Of a stretch of DNA of 64,000 nucleotides, positions 17,144-25,752 are shown piece by piece. The DNA is from Sphingobium sp. EM0848 (lineage in GTDB: Bacteria > Pseudomonadota > Alphaproteobacteria > Sphingomonadales > Sphingomonadaceae). The stretch covers positions 1,514,001 to 1,578,000 of the forward strand of contig NZ_JABXWB010000005.1 in NCBI RefSeq assembly GCF_013375555.1, given 5' to 3'. Positions within the stretch are counted from its first letter, which is position 1. Each line of letters starts with the position of its first letter. Below the pieces are notes generated by a model. The model had not been told where the DNA came from, did no database searches, and saw only the letters and a list, made by a program, of their open reading frames with translations. The translations under genes and the position numbers were made by a program.

Positions 17144-17891
17144 TTTGCCGCAGGGGAAGTTCCCAATATCATCGCCGCAAGCCTGAATGCAGAAGCCATT
17201 CCGGGACCGGGTGGACGCCGATGGATCGCGAGTACGATCAGAGGTCATAGAGCCAGGGGAACTGGTATCATTAATAATGAACTCTACCGTGGCAAGCTCC
17301 TTTGGAACCGGCAGCGATATGTGAAGGATCCCCACACAGGGAAGCGCCTGGCGCGCCAGAATCCGGAATCTGAATGGATTTGGAAAGACGTTCCAGACCT
17401 GATGATTGTGAATGAGGCGCTGTGGTTACAGGTGAAGCAACGCCAGGTTTTGTTGGAACGGCGCCATGCGCCTCTGATTGATGGCGTGCGAACGTCGAGA
17501 GAGGCTCGATCTCTTGGTCTTGCGCCGCCTCCGTCCCACCATTTTCGCCTGCTGATCTGCGGGAATTGCGGCAGCGATTTTTGCTACCTCAGCAAGGAGC
17601 GCTATGGTTGCGTTGGTCACTATCGTGACAAGAATTGTGAAAATGAAAGATTGGTCTCTCGTCGAATGGTGGAACAGACAATATCCGAAATATTGTCCAG
17701 AGCCGTTCGGGTAGCAGAGCATCATGCCACGGGGATTATCTACGAAGATCAGCCTGTCTTGAAGGCCTTATACGGTCAGATGCGACTGGACAGGCTCACA
17801 CGGTATCGATGCTGCCCCTGGACGACGGAAGGTTGCCAGGGAGAAGGACGGTCGTGCGCAGCAGGTTATGCAATAATTCAAAGTGCCGGTA
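17144..17891 (+). pseudogene. Large serine recombinase, 3' part (broken)
   Basis: Continues the interrupted gene: FAAGEVPNIIAASLNAE, the recombinase-domain motif GRRWIASTIRGHRARGTGII, NNELYRGKLLWNR and the zinc-ribbon pair LICGNCGSDF / YGCVGHYRDKNC. The 3' end is lost at the IS3-family insertion at 17892. The DNA beyond that element (19210 onward) does not obviously resume the gene. Confidence 0.85.
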
Positions 17892-17930
17892 TGAACCGCC
17901 CCGGCATTGCCGGAGCCCATTTGATTTGAG

Positions 17931-19159
<1,229 letters not shown>

Positions 19160-19395
19160 TGACCCTTCCTCTCAGGAGTTGGGGTCTCCGGCAATGCCGG
19201 GGCGGTTCAGTACGATGGCATGAATTCCTCGTTATCGGTATCGTTGCCGTCGACTCTTTGCCATTGTTCAGGCGATGAATGCCTGCCCCCAGGCGCGGAC
19301 AGACTGTTTTTCATCTTGGACACCCAAAGCTGGCGATTTGCGACCTGGCAGGTTCTGGAAGTATCACCAAGTCGAGCTGACATTCTCAACATCGC

Positions 19396-19752
19396 TCAAG
19401 AGATTTTATCATCCCGCCGAGCTTGCGCAACGGCATCATCAAGATTTGAATATCGGAATCGGCCATATTCATACTGATCAACAATAACATGTTTGATTTC
19501 ATATCTTTTCATTAAATCATTATGCTCAATGTTATCTTTCTTTGGAAAATTATTTCTATGTGTTTCATCGAGATCGATGGGAGATATTTCAGCGGAAGAC
19601 ATTGGATCTGTCTGCAAATCGATTTTCCTATTTTCTAGCGTTAATTGCTGGGCAATATTCTTCCTTCTGTACCTGAATATGAGACCGAGCAGGAGCACAA
19701 CGCCCACGATGACTGGTGCGAAGTCTCGAAACCAAGACCACAGGTCATTCAT
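19396..19752 (-). CDS. Single-span membrane protein with RYSxLxDAxAQARRD tail
   Basis: 118 residues from 19752. An N-terminal membrane helix (VIVGVVLLLGLIF) is followed by a basic RYRRK stop-transfer and a polar linker. The C-terminal domain has MKRYEIKHVIVDQYEYG, FRYSNLDDAVAQARRDD. This tail matches the free 40-residue protein at 2037-2159. Its start lies inside the upstream gene (8-base overlap), so it is coupled to the leader-controlled 84-residue protein. Orientation with the tail in the cytoplasm is likely from the positive residues. The tail's role is unknown. Confidence 0.65.
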   Translation of the reverse strand: MNDLWSWFRDFAPVIVGVVLLLGLIFRYRRKNIAQQLTLENRKIDLQTDPMSSAEISPIDLDETHRNNFPKKDNIEHNDLMKRYEIKHVIVDQYEYGRFRYSNLDDAVAQARRDDKIS

Positions 19753-19999
19753 GACAGTCACCGACAGGATGCGCGGTCCCCCAATCCCACGCTTGTCCCC
19801 ACGCCTTCATGGAGCTTTCCAGGATGCGCTTGTCCGCCCTGGTAAGACGACGCCCTTCGACAAGTTTCCTTTGAACGCCTCCCAAGGCAAGGAACACGCG
19901 GTCCTGCAATTCAATAAGCGGCAGACTCGTGGGAGAAAATCGACCTTCGGCAACAACCCACGCTTGAATGAGGCTTAACCCGGCACCAGTGATATGCAT
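19745..19999 (-). CDS. 84-residue protein, leader-controlled
   Basis: Starts MHITGAGLSLIQAWVV at 19999, right after leader copy 4 and its AAAGGAGGAG. Mostly helical, with an amphipathic stretch (IELQDRVFLALGGVQRKLV, residues ~28-46) and a Trp-rich C-terminus (AWGQAWDWG). No known domain. First gene of a two-gene unit with the membrane protein, which it overlaps by eight bases. Confidence 0.6.
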   Translation of the reverse strand: MHITGAGLSLIQAWVVAEGRFSPTSLPLIELQDRVFLALGGVQRKLVEGRRLTRADKRILESSMKAWGQAWDWGTAHPVGDCHE

Positions 20000-20044
20000 G
20001 ACGCTCCTCCTTTCATAGGCGGGAGCGCAATGTCTCTCAGTCAC
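20000..20044 (-). promoter_or_regulatory. Shared 5' leader element, copy 4
   Basis: Reverse strand: GTGACTGAGAGAC, ATT, GCGCTCCCGCC, then AAAGGAGGAGCG before the ATG at 19999. GCGCTCC can pair with GGAG(GAG)CG, one of the longest stems of the set. Confidence 0.7.
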
Positions 20045-20172
20045 TCTACGCCTTCGGGGATGAAGCAGTGATAGAAGTATCTACCATAACCGAACGTCCC
20101 TGTCGCATGTCGATATTTGCCAAATTGGCGATTTGATCGTCGAGGATGGAAGCCGTGGCGCGGCCAGCGTGA

Positions 20173-20409
20173 TCAATAGCGCACCGGAACGATCCGAATG
20201 CGGTCGATTGCACTGGGGGTGGCGCGTAACAGTGCAACCGCCGCCGTTCGTACCTCTTCCATCAGGATCGCGTCATAATCCTCAGCTTCCGGTCGCATCT
20301 CGACATCGGTTTCAATCACCAGGATGAGACGCCGTTCGCGCCCGTCGATCTCCCACTCGTGCCAACTGCGTACAATGTTTCGATGGGAAAGAGGTTCGGC
20401 CATTTTCAT
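20173..20409 (-). CDS. 78-residue protein, leader-controlled
   Basis: MKMAEPLSHRNIVRSW at 20409 follows leader copy 5; a second Met at 20403 is also possible. A beta-hairpin-like part (WEIDGRERRLILVIETDVEM) precedes a helix and a short strand, compatible with a small alpha/beta fold. Soluble and acidic. No family recognised. It may be distantly similar in layout to the 60-residue protein at 22914-23096, which also has a beta-rich start and an acidic helical end. Confidence 0.55.
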   Translation of the reverse strand: MKMAEPLSHRNIVRSWHEWEIDGRERRLILVIETDVEMRPEAEDYDAILMEEVRTAAVALLRATPSAIDRIRIVPVRY

Positions 20410-20454
20410 TATCCCGTCAGCAAGCGGGAGCACAATCCGGTCTCTCAGCCGGTC
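20410..20454 (-). promoter_or_regulatory. Shared 5' leader element, copy 5
   Basis: Reverse strand: GGCTGAGAGAC, a six-base spacer, GTGCTCCCGCTTG, then ACGGGATA before the ATG at 20409. CCCG pairs with CGGG. The Shine-Dalgarno is weaker than in other copies. Confidence 0.6.
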
Positions 20455-20608
20455 GAAGCCTGCGGGAACGCGCTACCGATCCATGGACAGTATAGGAACG
20501 GTAGGCATGAAGCCAGCCTTTGATCCGCACGCATCGCGAATCGATGCGCGGTTCATGGCAGGATGTGCTATGGAACGGGATCACGCGATTTTCCGCCGCA
20601 AGCTTCCT

Positions 20609-20656
20609 GTGACAGAGAGACTTATGCGCTCCCGCTTGCATAGCTGGAGGATGACA
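20609..20656 (+). promoter_or_regulatory. Shared 5' leader element, copy 6
   Basis: GTGACAGAGAGAC, TTAT, GCGCTCCCGCTTGC, then CTGGAGG six bases before the ATG at 20657. CTCC can pair with GGAG. Upstream CCGCAAGC is shared with copy 9. Confidence 0.7.
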
Positions 20657-21055
20657 ATGTCCGGTTCTCTGGACCATCCGTTTTTTGAAGCTTTTGGGAT
20701 TCTCGCCGGGAAGCCTGTCGAACGGGATATGGCCAACCGACAATCGCAGCCGGACTATGCCTCATCGGCCCGGAATGACGCTGGTCTGTTGGGATCGGTT
20801 CCCTGGCGTTCCATACCCTTATGGGTTTCCAACGATCGCGCTGAACCCTATTTCGAAATTTATCGGGTCATGCCCGCCCATATGCTGGCCAGCCGTGCCG
20901 GGCCTGAGGATTGGCGGTGGCGTTTCTGCACGGCCGATGGCCATGTCCAAGCCGCCAGCGGCAGCTACACCAATGCAAGTGACTGCCGGAATGCCATCGA
21001 TGCCCTGCGCCGCACTGCCGGGGGTGCACGGGTCAGGCAAATAGGCGAGGGTTGA
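20657..21055 (+). CDS. YegP/DUF1508-like domain protein, leader-controlled
   Basis: 132 residues. The N-terminal ~65 residues are polar with no recognised motif. The C-terminal part reads YFEIYRVMPAH, WRWRFCTADGHVQAASGSY, then CRNAIDALRR, the layout of the small DUF1508 (YegP) repeat: a three-strand sheet, a G-x-Y turn and a helix beginning Cys-x-x-Ala-Ile. E. coli YegP carries two tandem copies of unknown function. The start follows leader copy 6 and its GGAGG. Confidence 0.65.
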   Translation: MSGSLDHPFFEAFGILAGKPVERDMANRQSQPDYASSARNDAGLLGSVPWRSIPLWVSNDRAEPYFEIYRVMPAHMLASRAGPEDWRWRFCTADGHVQAASGSYTNASDCRNAIDALRRTAGGARVRQIGEG

Positions 21056-21121
21056 AACGATAGCCGATATAGAAGTGCCATCGCCGCCATGTTAGGATCA
21101 AGGCATCGCTGTATATTGCAA

Positions 21122-21163
21122 GCGACTGAGAGACATATGCGCTCCCTCATCAAGTGGGAGTGT
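21122..21163 (+). promoter_or_regulatory. Shared 5' leader element, copy 7
   Basis: GCGACTGAGAGAC, ATAT, GCGCTCCCTC, then AAGTGGGAG before ATGs at 21164 and 21167. CTCCC pairs fully with GGGAG. Confidence 0.7.
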
Positions 21164-21376
21164 ATGATGGGTCCTACTGGAAAAGGCCTCGACCCCGCCC
21201 ATATGTTGATCGGGGCGACCCGGCAGTTGGAGTCGGATGATGCTGGCTCCCTCATGAAACTCGAACGCCTTGCCTATCTTTTGCACATGGCAAAGGAAAA
21301 ACTGGAAAGCGGCTTTGATCTTTCAGCAGAGGAAGTTCTCCAGCTTAACGAAGCGTTGGATGGTCTGACACAATAA
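21164..21376 (+). CDS. 70-residue helical protein, leader-controlled
   Basis: MMGPTGKGLDPAHMLI; the second Met at 21167 is better spaced from GGGAG. Two or three amphipathic helices: MLIGATRQLESD, LMKLERLAYLLHMAKEKLES and AEEVLQLNEALDG. Acidic and soluble. No known family. The 294 bases that follow hold only the presumed 5' UTR of the second cold-shock gene. Confidence 0.65.
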   Translation: MMGPTGKGLDPAHMLIGATRQLESDDAGSLMKLERLAYLLHMAKEKLESGFDLSAEEVLQLNEALDGLTQ

Positions 21377-21670
21377 CTAGGCTGACGATCAATTCACTGA
21401 GCCTGTTTCTGTGCCGTCCATTGATCGGGATGGACTTCATTCATATTGTCTCGCGTTAATTTTGTTATGGCTTAGCCCGAGAATTAAAGGCTTTCGAACG
21501 CATCAGGTGAGGGCGGATTGACTTTTGCCCTGTCAACTGCCATATGAGGCGCGCTAAACGTCGCCTGCGACGGAATTTGCCCCTTTGGGTGCTCCTTCCC
21601 TTCTCGCGCTATCGGCTCCGCTCGTGCTTTTGCGGGCGGGTATCCTGTTTTCGTGAAAGGAAACATCCCC

Positions 21671-21877
21671 ATGCCCATCGGCATCGTAAAATTCTTCAAC
21701 GCCGACAAAGGCTATGGCTTCATTGCGCCGGAAGACGGCGGCGGCGACAGTTTCGTGCACATTTCCGCCGTCGAACGCGCGGGCATGGCGACGCTGCAGA
21801 AGGATCAGCGGCTGAGCTACGAGGTCGAGACCGATCGTCGCGGCAAACAGTCAGCCATCAATCTCGCAAGCGTCTGA
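21671..21877 (+). CDS. Cold-shock domain protein, copy 2
   Basis: 68 residues from 21671, with AAAGGAAA upstream; a GTG at 21653 is in frame but less likely. RNP1 KGYGFI and RNP2 SFVHI are intact. Closely similar to copy 1 at 2439-2645: both have VKFFNADKGYGFIAPE and GGGD before the second motif. Nucleic-acid-binding RNA chaperone type. Confidence 0.92.
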   Translation: MPIGIVKFFNADKGYGFIAPEDGGGDSFVHISAVERAGMATLQKDQRLSYEVETDRRGKQSAINLASV

Positions 21878-21948
21878 CAGGACGGCCAGGCGGATCGTCC
21901 GCGTGGAACCAGCGTTTCCTGGCATGGTCTATGTCGATGCCGGGGTGG

Positions 21949-21995
21949 CATTCCCCGCTTTCCTGTCGATACGGCTGGCAAGAGTGCGGGGAATG
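21949..21995. repeat. Inverted repeat after the cold-shock gene
   Basis: CATTCCCCGC (21949-21958) faces GCGGGGAATG (21986-21995) across 27 bases. A possible transcript-end structure; no T-run follows. Confidence 0.4.
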
Positions 21996-22186
21996 TTCAA
22001 GGGTTTGAGGGGGCTATGCTGTGCCTCCTGCCTTCGAGCCGGATTCTGTCCGGCATTTTCGTGCGCTGGATGAGTGAAGCCGTCCACACACACCAGGCCC
22101 GCCCCTGTCGCGGCGGGCATAGGCAGCGCCGAATATGCGCGCCACCTTTAATCATTGTGCGCCCATACGCGCTCATCAGGATCATC

Positions 22187-22333
22187 ATGAATTTCAAATT
22201 TCCGAATATCTCCGGCCTTTCCAATGGCCCTTCCGCTTTTCGCAAGATGCGCCGTCCGGAACATCGGCCTGTGCCCGCAGGCGTTCTTTCGGTTCCGGAT
22301 TTGCGCCGCATCGTGGCCGAAATGGTCGGCTGA
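22187..22333 (+). CDS. 48-residue protein, unidentified
   Basis: MNFKFPNISGLSNGPSAFRK from 22187, with AGGA seven bases upstream. A basic middle (KMRRPEHRPVPAG) and a short C-terminal helix (VPDLRRIVAEMVG). No domain recognised. The call rests on the ribosome binding site and on its place in a tight series of small genes. Confidence 0.4.
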   Translation: MNFKFPNISGLSNGPSAFRKMRRPEHRPVPAGVLSVPDLRRIVAEMVG

Positions 22334-22368
22334 AACGCCGCGGTTCGATTACATCCGGGAGACTGCCC

Positions 22369-22575
22369 ATGTCCGTCACCAGCGATTTCTACCTGGCGCG
22401 TGTCGCCCAATGCGACCGCGAGGCGGGGGAGACCGATCTGGCCAATGTGCGCGACCGTTGCTTGCGCGCAAAGGCGGCATGGCAGGCTATGGCCGACCGG
22501 GTCCTGAAGGGCGAGGCCGACCGAAAACAACAGGCAACCGACAAAATGGCCTATCAGGAGCGGCGCATTGGCTAG
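22369..22575 (+). CDS. Small helical protein of the Y-x2-R family
   Basis: 68 residues, MSVTSDFYLARVAQCDREAG, with GGGAG eight bases upstream. A long helix with alternating Ala/Arg/Glu (NVRDRCLRAKAAWQAMADRV). It shares the layout of 1470-1688, 24250-24465 and 24707-24874: an aromatic near the start, an acid-rich first helix, a break, then Arg-x-x-His/Cys and Ala-x-x-Tyr/Trp. It overlaps the next gene by eight bases, as 1470 does with its own DUF2384-like partner. Confidence 0.6.
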   Translation: MSVTSDFYLARVAQCDREAGETDLANVRDRCLRAKAAWQAMADRVLKGEADRKQQATDKMAYQERRIG

Positions 22576-22801
22576 ACAATCAGGCAGACATTTCAATGGG
22601 CCCCGCCTTTCTCCGGAACAGGCGGCGCGGCAAGGCCGTATTTCCCAATTGGCCATCGCCCGGCTAGGTGCACAGGACGCCATCGCGTTTCTCAACGGGA
22701 ATGACGAGAAATTGGGCGGAAGGCCGCTAGACCTGGCCATAGAGAGCTTCGAAGGCCTGCGCACTGTGGAGCAGCGCCTGGAAGAGCGGACCGACGCCTG
22801 A
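22568..22801 (+). CDS. DUF2384-like small protein, copy 2
   Basis: 77 residues from a TTG at 22568 inside the preceding gene. LSPEQAARQGRISQLAIARL, DAIAFLN....LGGRPLDLAIES aligns with 1685-1963 over the whole C-terminal part. That part has the shape of the toxin-binding domain of Xre/MbcA/ParS antitoxins. The repeated pairing of a helical protein with this domain at two loci argues that the two act together. Confidence 0.55.
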   Translation: MARQSGRHFNGPRLSPEQAARQGRISQLAIARLGAQDAIAFLNGNDEKLGGRPLDLAIESFEGLRTVEQRLEERTDA

Positions 22802-22874
22802 CATCTTCCACCGCAGGCCTTTTTAGAGGATGGTGCGGAAAAGTGGGAGCCTAAACGATGCAACAACCAAAACT

Positions 22875-22916
22875 TAGAGCGCGTAACCCACGTCGGATTT
22901 AACGCAGCGCGCTCTA
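22875..22916. repeat. Extragenic palindrome TAGAGCGCG / CGCGCTCTA
   Basis: Nine-base arms at 22875-22883 and 22908-22916 around a 24-base centre. AGAGCGC-type palindromes of this kind are widespread between alphaproteobacterial genes. It may end transcription of either flanking gene and reaches three bases into the minus-strand gene. Confidence 0.6.
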
Positions 22917-23096
22917 GAGTTCGGGTGGCAGTAAATCCTGATCGGTGTCGAGGCGCCGGTCTATCTCTTCACCCAGTCGATCAAGCTGGTCGAAGGATGC
23001 GCCTATGTCGAGGATTGTACTGTCGCCCAGGACCAGTCTCAGGCGATAGTTTTCGTCCTCGGCTTCAATGGAGAAATGGGCAAGGCGGGCGGTCAT
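22914..23096 (-). CDS. 60-residue acidic protein, unidentified
   Basis: MTARLAHFSIEAEDENYRLR from 23096. A beta-strand pattern (FSIEAED, YRLRLVLGDSTILDIG) is followed by an acidic helix (FDQLDRLGEEIDRRLDTD). Soluble. No known family. Sixty-five bases downstream of the phosphatidyltransferase stop and on the same strand, so possibly co-transcribed. Confidence 0.5.
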   Translation of the reverse strand: MTARLAHFSIEAEDENYRLRLVLGDSTILDIGASFDQLDRLGEEIDRRLDTDQDLLPPEL

Positions 23097-23161
23097 GGCG
23101 GTCTCCCAGCAAATATGCGGTCCCATGGCGATAAGGGCTATGATGCCCCTGTCTTTCACTT

Positions 23162-23848
23162 TTAGATGCGGCGCTCCGTTTCCGCGAGGGCGAGCCTTCT
23201 GCCTGTGACCAGCGTCTGGCCGATGAAGAGGACGATCAGGATCGATCCGACCGTCCCCACGAATATATCGAAGCCCGACCAGTGCCCGAAGAGTCCGGGC
23301 GCTGTCCCCAGCGCCATCATCATGATGGTCATTCCGATCAGCATAAACCTGAGTTCGGTCGGTCCGGCAGAAAGATAGGACAGCTTCAATTCGCCCAACA
23401 CCCGCGCCGACAGAAAGGCATGGATCGACAGCAACAGATAGCCCGCGAGTGCGATCAGGGCGACGTCCATCGTGACGAACGGGCTGAGGCCGATCCCAGC
23501 CAGGATGAGCAGCGTCGCCAATCCGTCGCAGCTATGATCGATGAAATAGCCGTAGGACGGGCGCTCGATATGACGGTATCGCGCCAGACTGCCGTCCATG
23601 GAGTCACCGAACCATTGCACGGCATAGCCCGCAATGGCGAGCAGCAGCCAGGATGAGGCGATGTTGCTGGCGACATATCCCGCAAAAATCATGATCGCGC
23701 CCACCATGCCAGTCGCCGTCAGGCGATCCGGCGTTATCCAGGACGGCATCCGGTGACACAGCCAGTTGAGCAGTCGCCGCTCATTGGCGGCAAGCCAGTT
23801 CTGTTGAATCCTGGAGAGCGATTGGGGGGATTGAGGCTGGATCGTCAT
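23162..23848 (-). CDS. CDP-alcohol phosphatidyltransferase family membrane protein
   Basis: 228 residues with about six membrane helices. The family signature D-x2-D-G-x2-A-R...G-x3-D-x3-D is present as GDSMDGSLARYRH then GYFIDHSCDG (residues ~80-108). This is the metal-binding active site that moves a phosphoalcohol from a CDP-activated lipid or headgroup. The substrate cannot be told from sequence. Inner-membrane phospholipid modification is likely. Confidence 0.88.
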   Translation of the reverse strand: MTIQPQSPQSLSRIQQNWLAANERRLLNWLCHRMPSWITPDRLTATGMVGAIMIFAGYVASNIASSWLLLAIAGYAVQWFGDSMDGSLARYRHIERPSYGYFIDHSCDGLATLLILAGIGLSPFVTMDVALIALAGYLLLSIHAFLSARVLGELKLSYLSAGPTELRFMLIGMTIMMMALGTAPGLFGHWSGFDIFVGTVGSILIVLFIGQTLVTGRRLALAETERRI

Positions 23849-23907
23849 AGGCCTTCGATCATAGTCTGGAACAACCGACGCACATGCGGCGGCATAATAT
23901 TCAGGTT

Positions 23908-24003
23908 TCAGCCGCCGCGTCCGAAGATGCGCCAGCCAAGAAAAATCAACACGACGACCGATGCGATCAGTGCTGCCTGAAAAGAGAGATCTCCTTCCTG
24001 CAT
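23908..24003 (-). CDS. 31-residue single-span membrane microprotein, leader-controlled
   Basis: MQEGDLSFQAALIASVVVLI then FLGWRIFGRGG. A short acidic N-terminus, one 17-residue membrane helix and a positive C-terminus. The start at 24003 is set by leader copy 8, whose GAGGGAG lies six bases upstream; an in-frame ATG at 24018 lies inside the leader. Its size and topology resemble known regulatory microproteins that sit beside larger membrane proteins, but the partner is unknown. Confidence 0.6.
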   Translation of the reverse strand: MQEGDLSFQAALIASVVVLIFLGWRIFGRGG

Positions 24004-24048
24004 GCCGTACTCCCTCATGCGCGGGAGCACGATGGTCTCTCTGTCGGA
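24004..24048 (-). promoter_or_regulatory. Shared 5' leader element, copy 8
   Basis: Reverse strand: CCGACAGAGAGAC, CATC, GTGCTCCCGCG, then GAGGGAG before the ATG at 24003. CTCCC pairs fully with GGGAG around eight bases. Confidence 0.7.
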
Positions 24049-24200
24049 TCGCGCGGACGAAAAACCCGATAATCTTTCGTAGCAGCCCTTACCCGACCCG
24101 AACAGAAGTTTATAAAATCCATGCGTCTTTACCGCGAGACGGGAAGGATATTCCATGCTATTTAGCCATTATTGCGCGAAATTTGCCGCAAGCATTCGCC

Positions 24201-24249
24201 GTGACAGAGAGACCGTCGTGCTCCCGCTTGCCAGCCGAGGAGCTTCGTC
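24201..24249 (+). promoter_or_regulatory. Shared 5' leader element, copy 9
   Basis: GTGACAGAGAGAC, CGTC, GTGCTCCCGCTTGC, then CGAGGAGC before the ATG at 24250. GCTCC pairs with GGAGC. Nearly identical to copy 6 over its first 35 bases. Confidence 0.7.
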
Positions 24250-24465
24250 ATGGAAGACCTGAATTATCTGTTGAAATGTGAGCAGGAGGAATTGCTGCGC
24301 GCTCGGTTCGCGCACTGCCCCGTCGCACGTCGCGCCCATCAACGGCTTGCGCAGGGCTATGCAGCGCGCATCCGCCGTCATCCCCATCCCTACCGCTCCT
24401 CACGGCCCGATGGCTCGATGTCCTTCAACCCTTTCCCATTCAACGTGGAAGGCGGTGCGGCATGA
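24250..24465 (+). CDS. Small helical protein of the Y-x2-R family, leader-controlled
   Basis: 71 residues: MEDLNYLLKCEQEELLRARF, CPVARRAHQRLAQGYAARIR, then a Pro/Arg-rich tail. The first ~45 residues follow the same helical layout as 1470, 22369 and 24707, with the typical Arg-x-x-His and Leu-Ala-x-x-Tyr pair. Preceded by leader copy 9. Overlaps the next start by four bases (ATGA). Confidence 0.65.
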   Translation: MEDLNYLLKCEQEELLRARFAHCPVARRAHQRLAQGYAARIRRHPHPYRSSRPDGSMSFNPFPFNVEGGAA

Positions 24466-24704
24466 GCAGGGTCGTCAATGTCTGGGCCACCACGGATGTC
24501 ATCGAGGCGGCCTGCGCGAAGCACGCATTCCGGATATCCGCTGTGGAGGCTCTTGTTTCCGGTGGGGCGAGGGTCGTGATGCTCGATCCCCGGGATGCCG
24601 ACGCCTTCCGCATATTGATGAAGGACAAGCTGATAGAGGGCGCCGTAACGCGTTCCGCGTCTCACATGGCTCGACAATGGGCTCCCTCGCTCAATCGGAA
24701 ATAG
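24462..24704 (+). CDS. 80-residue small protein, unidentified
   Basis: MSRVVNVWATTDVIEAACAK, then FRISAVEALVSGGARVVMLD, a strand-helix-strand pattern like a compact alpha/beta domain. The C-terminal half is helical and ends in a basic tail. Coupled by ATGA to the helical protein upstream and two bases ahead of the next gene, so part of a three-gene unit controlled by leader copy 9. No family recognised. Confidence 0.6.
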   Translation: MSRVVNVWATTDVIEAACAKHAFRISAVEALVSGGARVVMLDPRDADAFRILMKDKLIEGAVTRSASHMARQWAPSLNRK

Positions 24705-24706
24705 GC

Positions 24707-24874
24707 ATGGACCGCTTCGATTATCTCGACCGCCGCCGGCAGGCGGAACTGAACCATGCCGATCTCGCCACCTGTCCTGACGAGAAGAGGAAGCATGAAG
24801 AGCAGGCAAGGGCCTATGCCAAGATCATTTCCGTTTTGCGCCGGGAGGAGGAGGGGTCACTGCATATTCGATAG
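24707..24874 (+). CDS. Small helical protein of the Y-x2-R family, third gene of the unit
   Basis: 55 residues: MDRFDYLDRRRQAELNHADL, DEKRKHEEQARAYAKIISVL. This is the clearest version of the layout: aromatic start, Ala/Glu helix, a short break with CPDE, Lys/Arg-x-x-His, then Ala-x-x-Tyr. The 3' end overlaps the convergent gene by 18 bases. Confidence 0.6.
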   Translation: MDRFDYLDRRRQAELNHADLATCPDEKRKHEEQARAYAKIISVLRREEEGSLHIR

Positions 24875-25607
24875 ATGGGCGGGCTTATCTGGCTTGGCCG
24901 CGAACCAGATATTATGCCACCGCTCCGTACTGCCGATATAGGCTGGCAGGATGATTTCATCGACTTTGAAACCTGACGCCTCAAGCCTTCCTGCAAAGCA
25001 ATCGTCCGTATAGGACGACCAGACGGACAGGAGCCCGCCCGGCCGCAATGCGGCGTAAGCAGCGGCAATACCGGCATGGGAATAGAGCCGGTCGTTCAAG
25101 GGCGTGATGAATCCGTCCGGCCCGTTATCGACATCCAGCAGGATAGCGTCGAAGTGCTCCGATGTTTCCGCGATGATATTGTGGACGTCGCGTAAGTGAA
25201 GGCTGAGGCGAGGGTCCATGAGGTTTTCCTTGAACAAATGCGCCAACGGCCCCTTGGCCCAGACGATGATCTGGGGGACCAGTTCCGCGACAGTCACGAA
25301 GGCATCGGAAGCCCAGGAGGCAAGGACTGCGTCCAGGGTGAAGCCCATGCCAAGCCCACCTGCAAGCACATGGCCGTCTTTCTTGGCCAGACGCTCGCTC
25401 GTCAGGGTGGCCAGCGCCATTTCCGAGACATGGTCCTGACTTCCCATCAACTCGTCGTTGCCGAATTGGATGGAAAATTCCTTGCCGCATTTAAGCAGGT
25501 ACAACTGGCCACTACCCGGAATATCCGCGACATCTACCGTTTCAATCGGCGGGTGGCTTGCTTGGGGGGGGGCTGCTTTGCCGTTTATCGGCGATGTCGG
25601 CCTGCAT
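24857..25607 (-). pseudogene. Spermidine-synthase-like protein, copy 2, frame broken at a G9 tract
   Basis: From 25504 (TTG) the frame reads 215 residues with GGLGMGFTLDA, VTVAELVPQIIVWAKGPLAH and DAILLDVDNGPDG, closely matching copy 1. Copy 1 has ~30 more N-terminal residues. In-frame homology here continues upstream (PPIETVDVADIPGSG) to a run of nine G (25564-25572 on the plus strand). The natural ATG at 25607 is one base out of frame; with eight G it would join perfectly. This may be a recent frameshift, a sequencing error or a slippage switch. A shortened product from the TTG remains possible, so 'pseudogene' is provisional. Confidence 0.7.
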
Positions 25608-25752
25608 GTCAGAGGACCGCTCCGATGAAGCGTGGTTGCGATTCATGCTGTTCCTGTCGCATTTTCAGATCAATCGCGACGTAAACCAGCGTGGCGTCCA
25701 TTGCGCGGTGACGCCACCCAATGCCCGGCCTTTATCCTCTTTGCAAGGCTAG

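Noticed and set aside
19220..19477. Plus-strand frame after the IS3 element, considered as the continuing 3' end of the recombinase
   Set aside because: No recombinase C-terminal motif could be read in it.
20500..20640. EcfG-type (GGAAC...CGTT) general-stress promoter upstream of leader copy 6
   Set aside because: GGAAC is present but the downstream half does not match, and other leader copies lack both halves.
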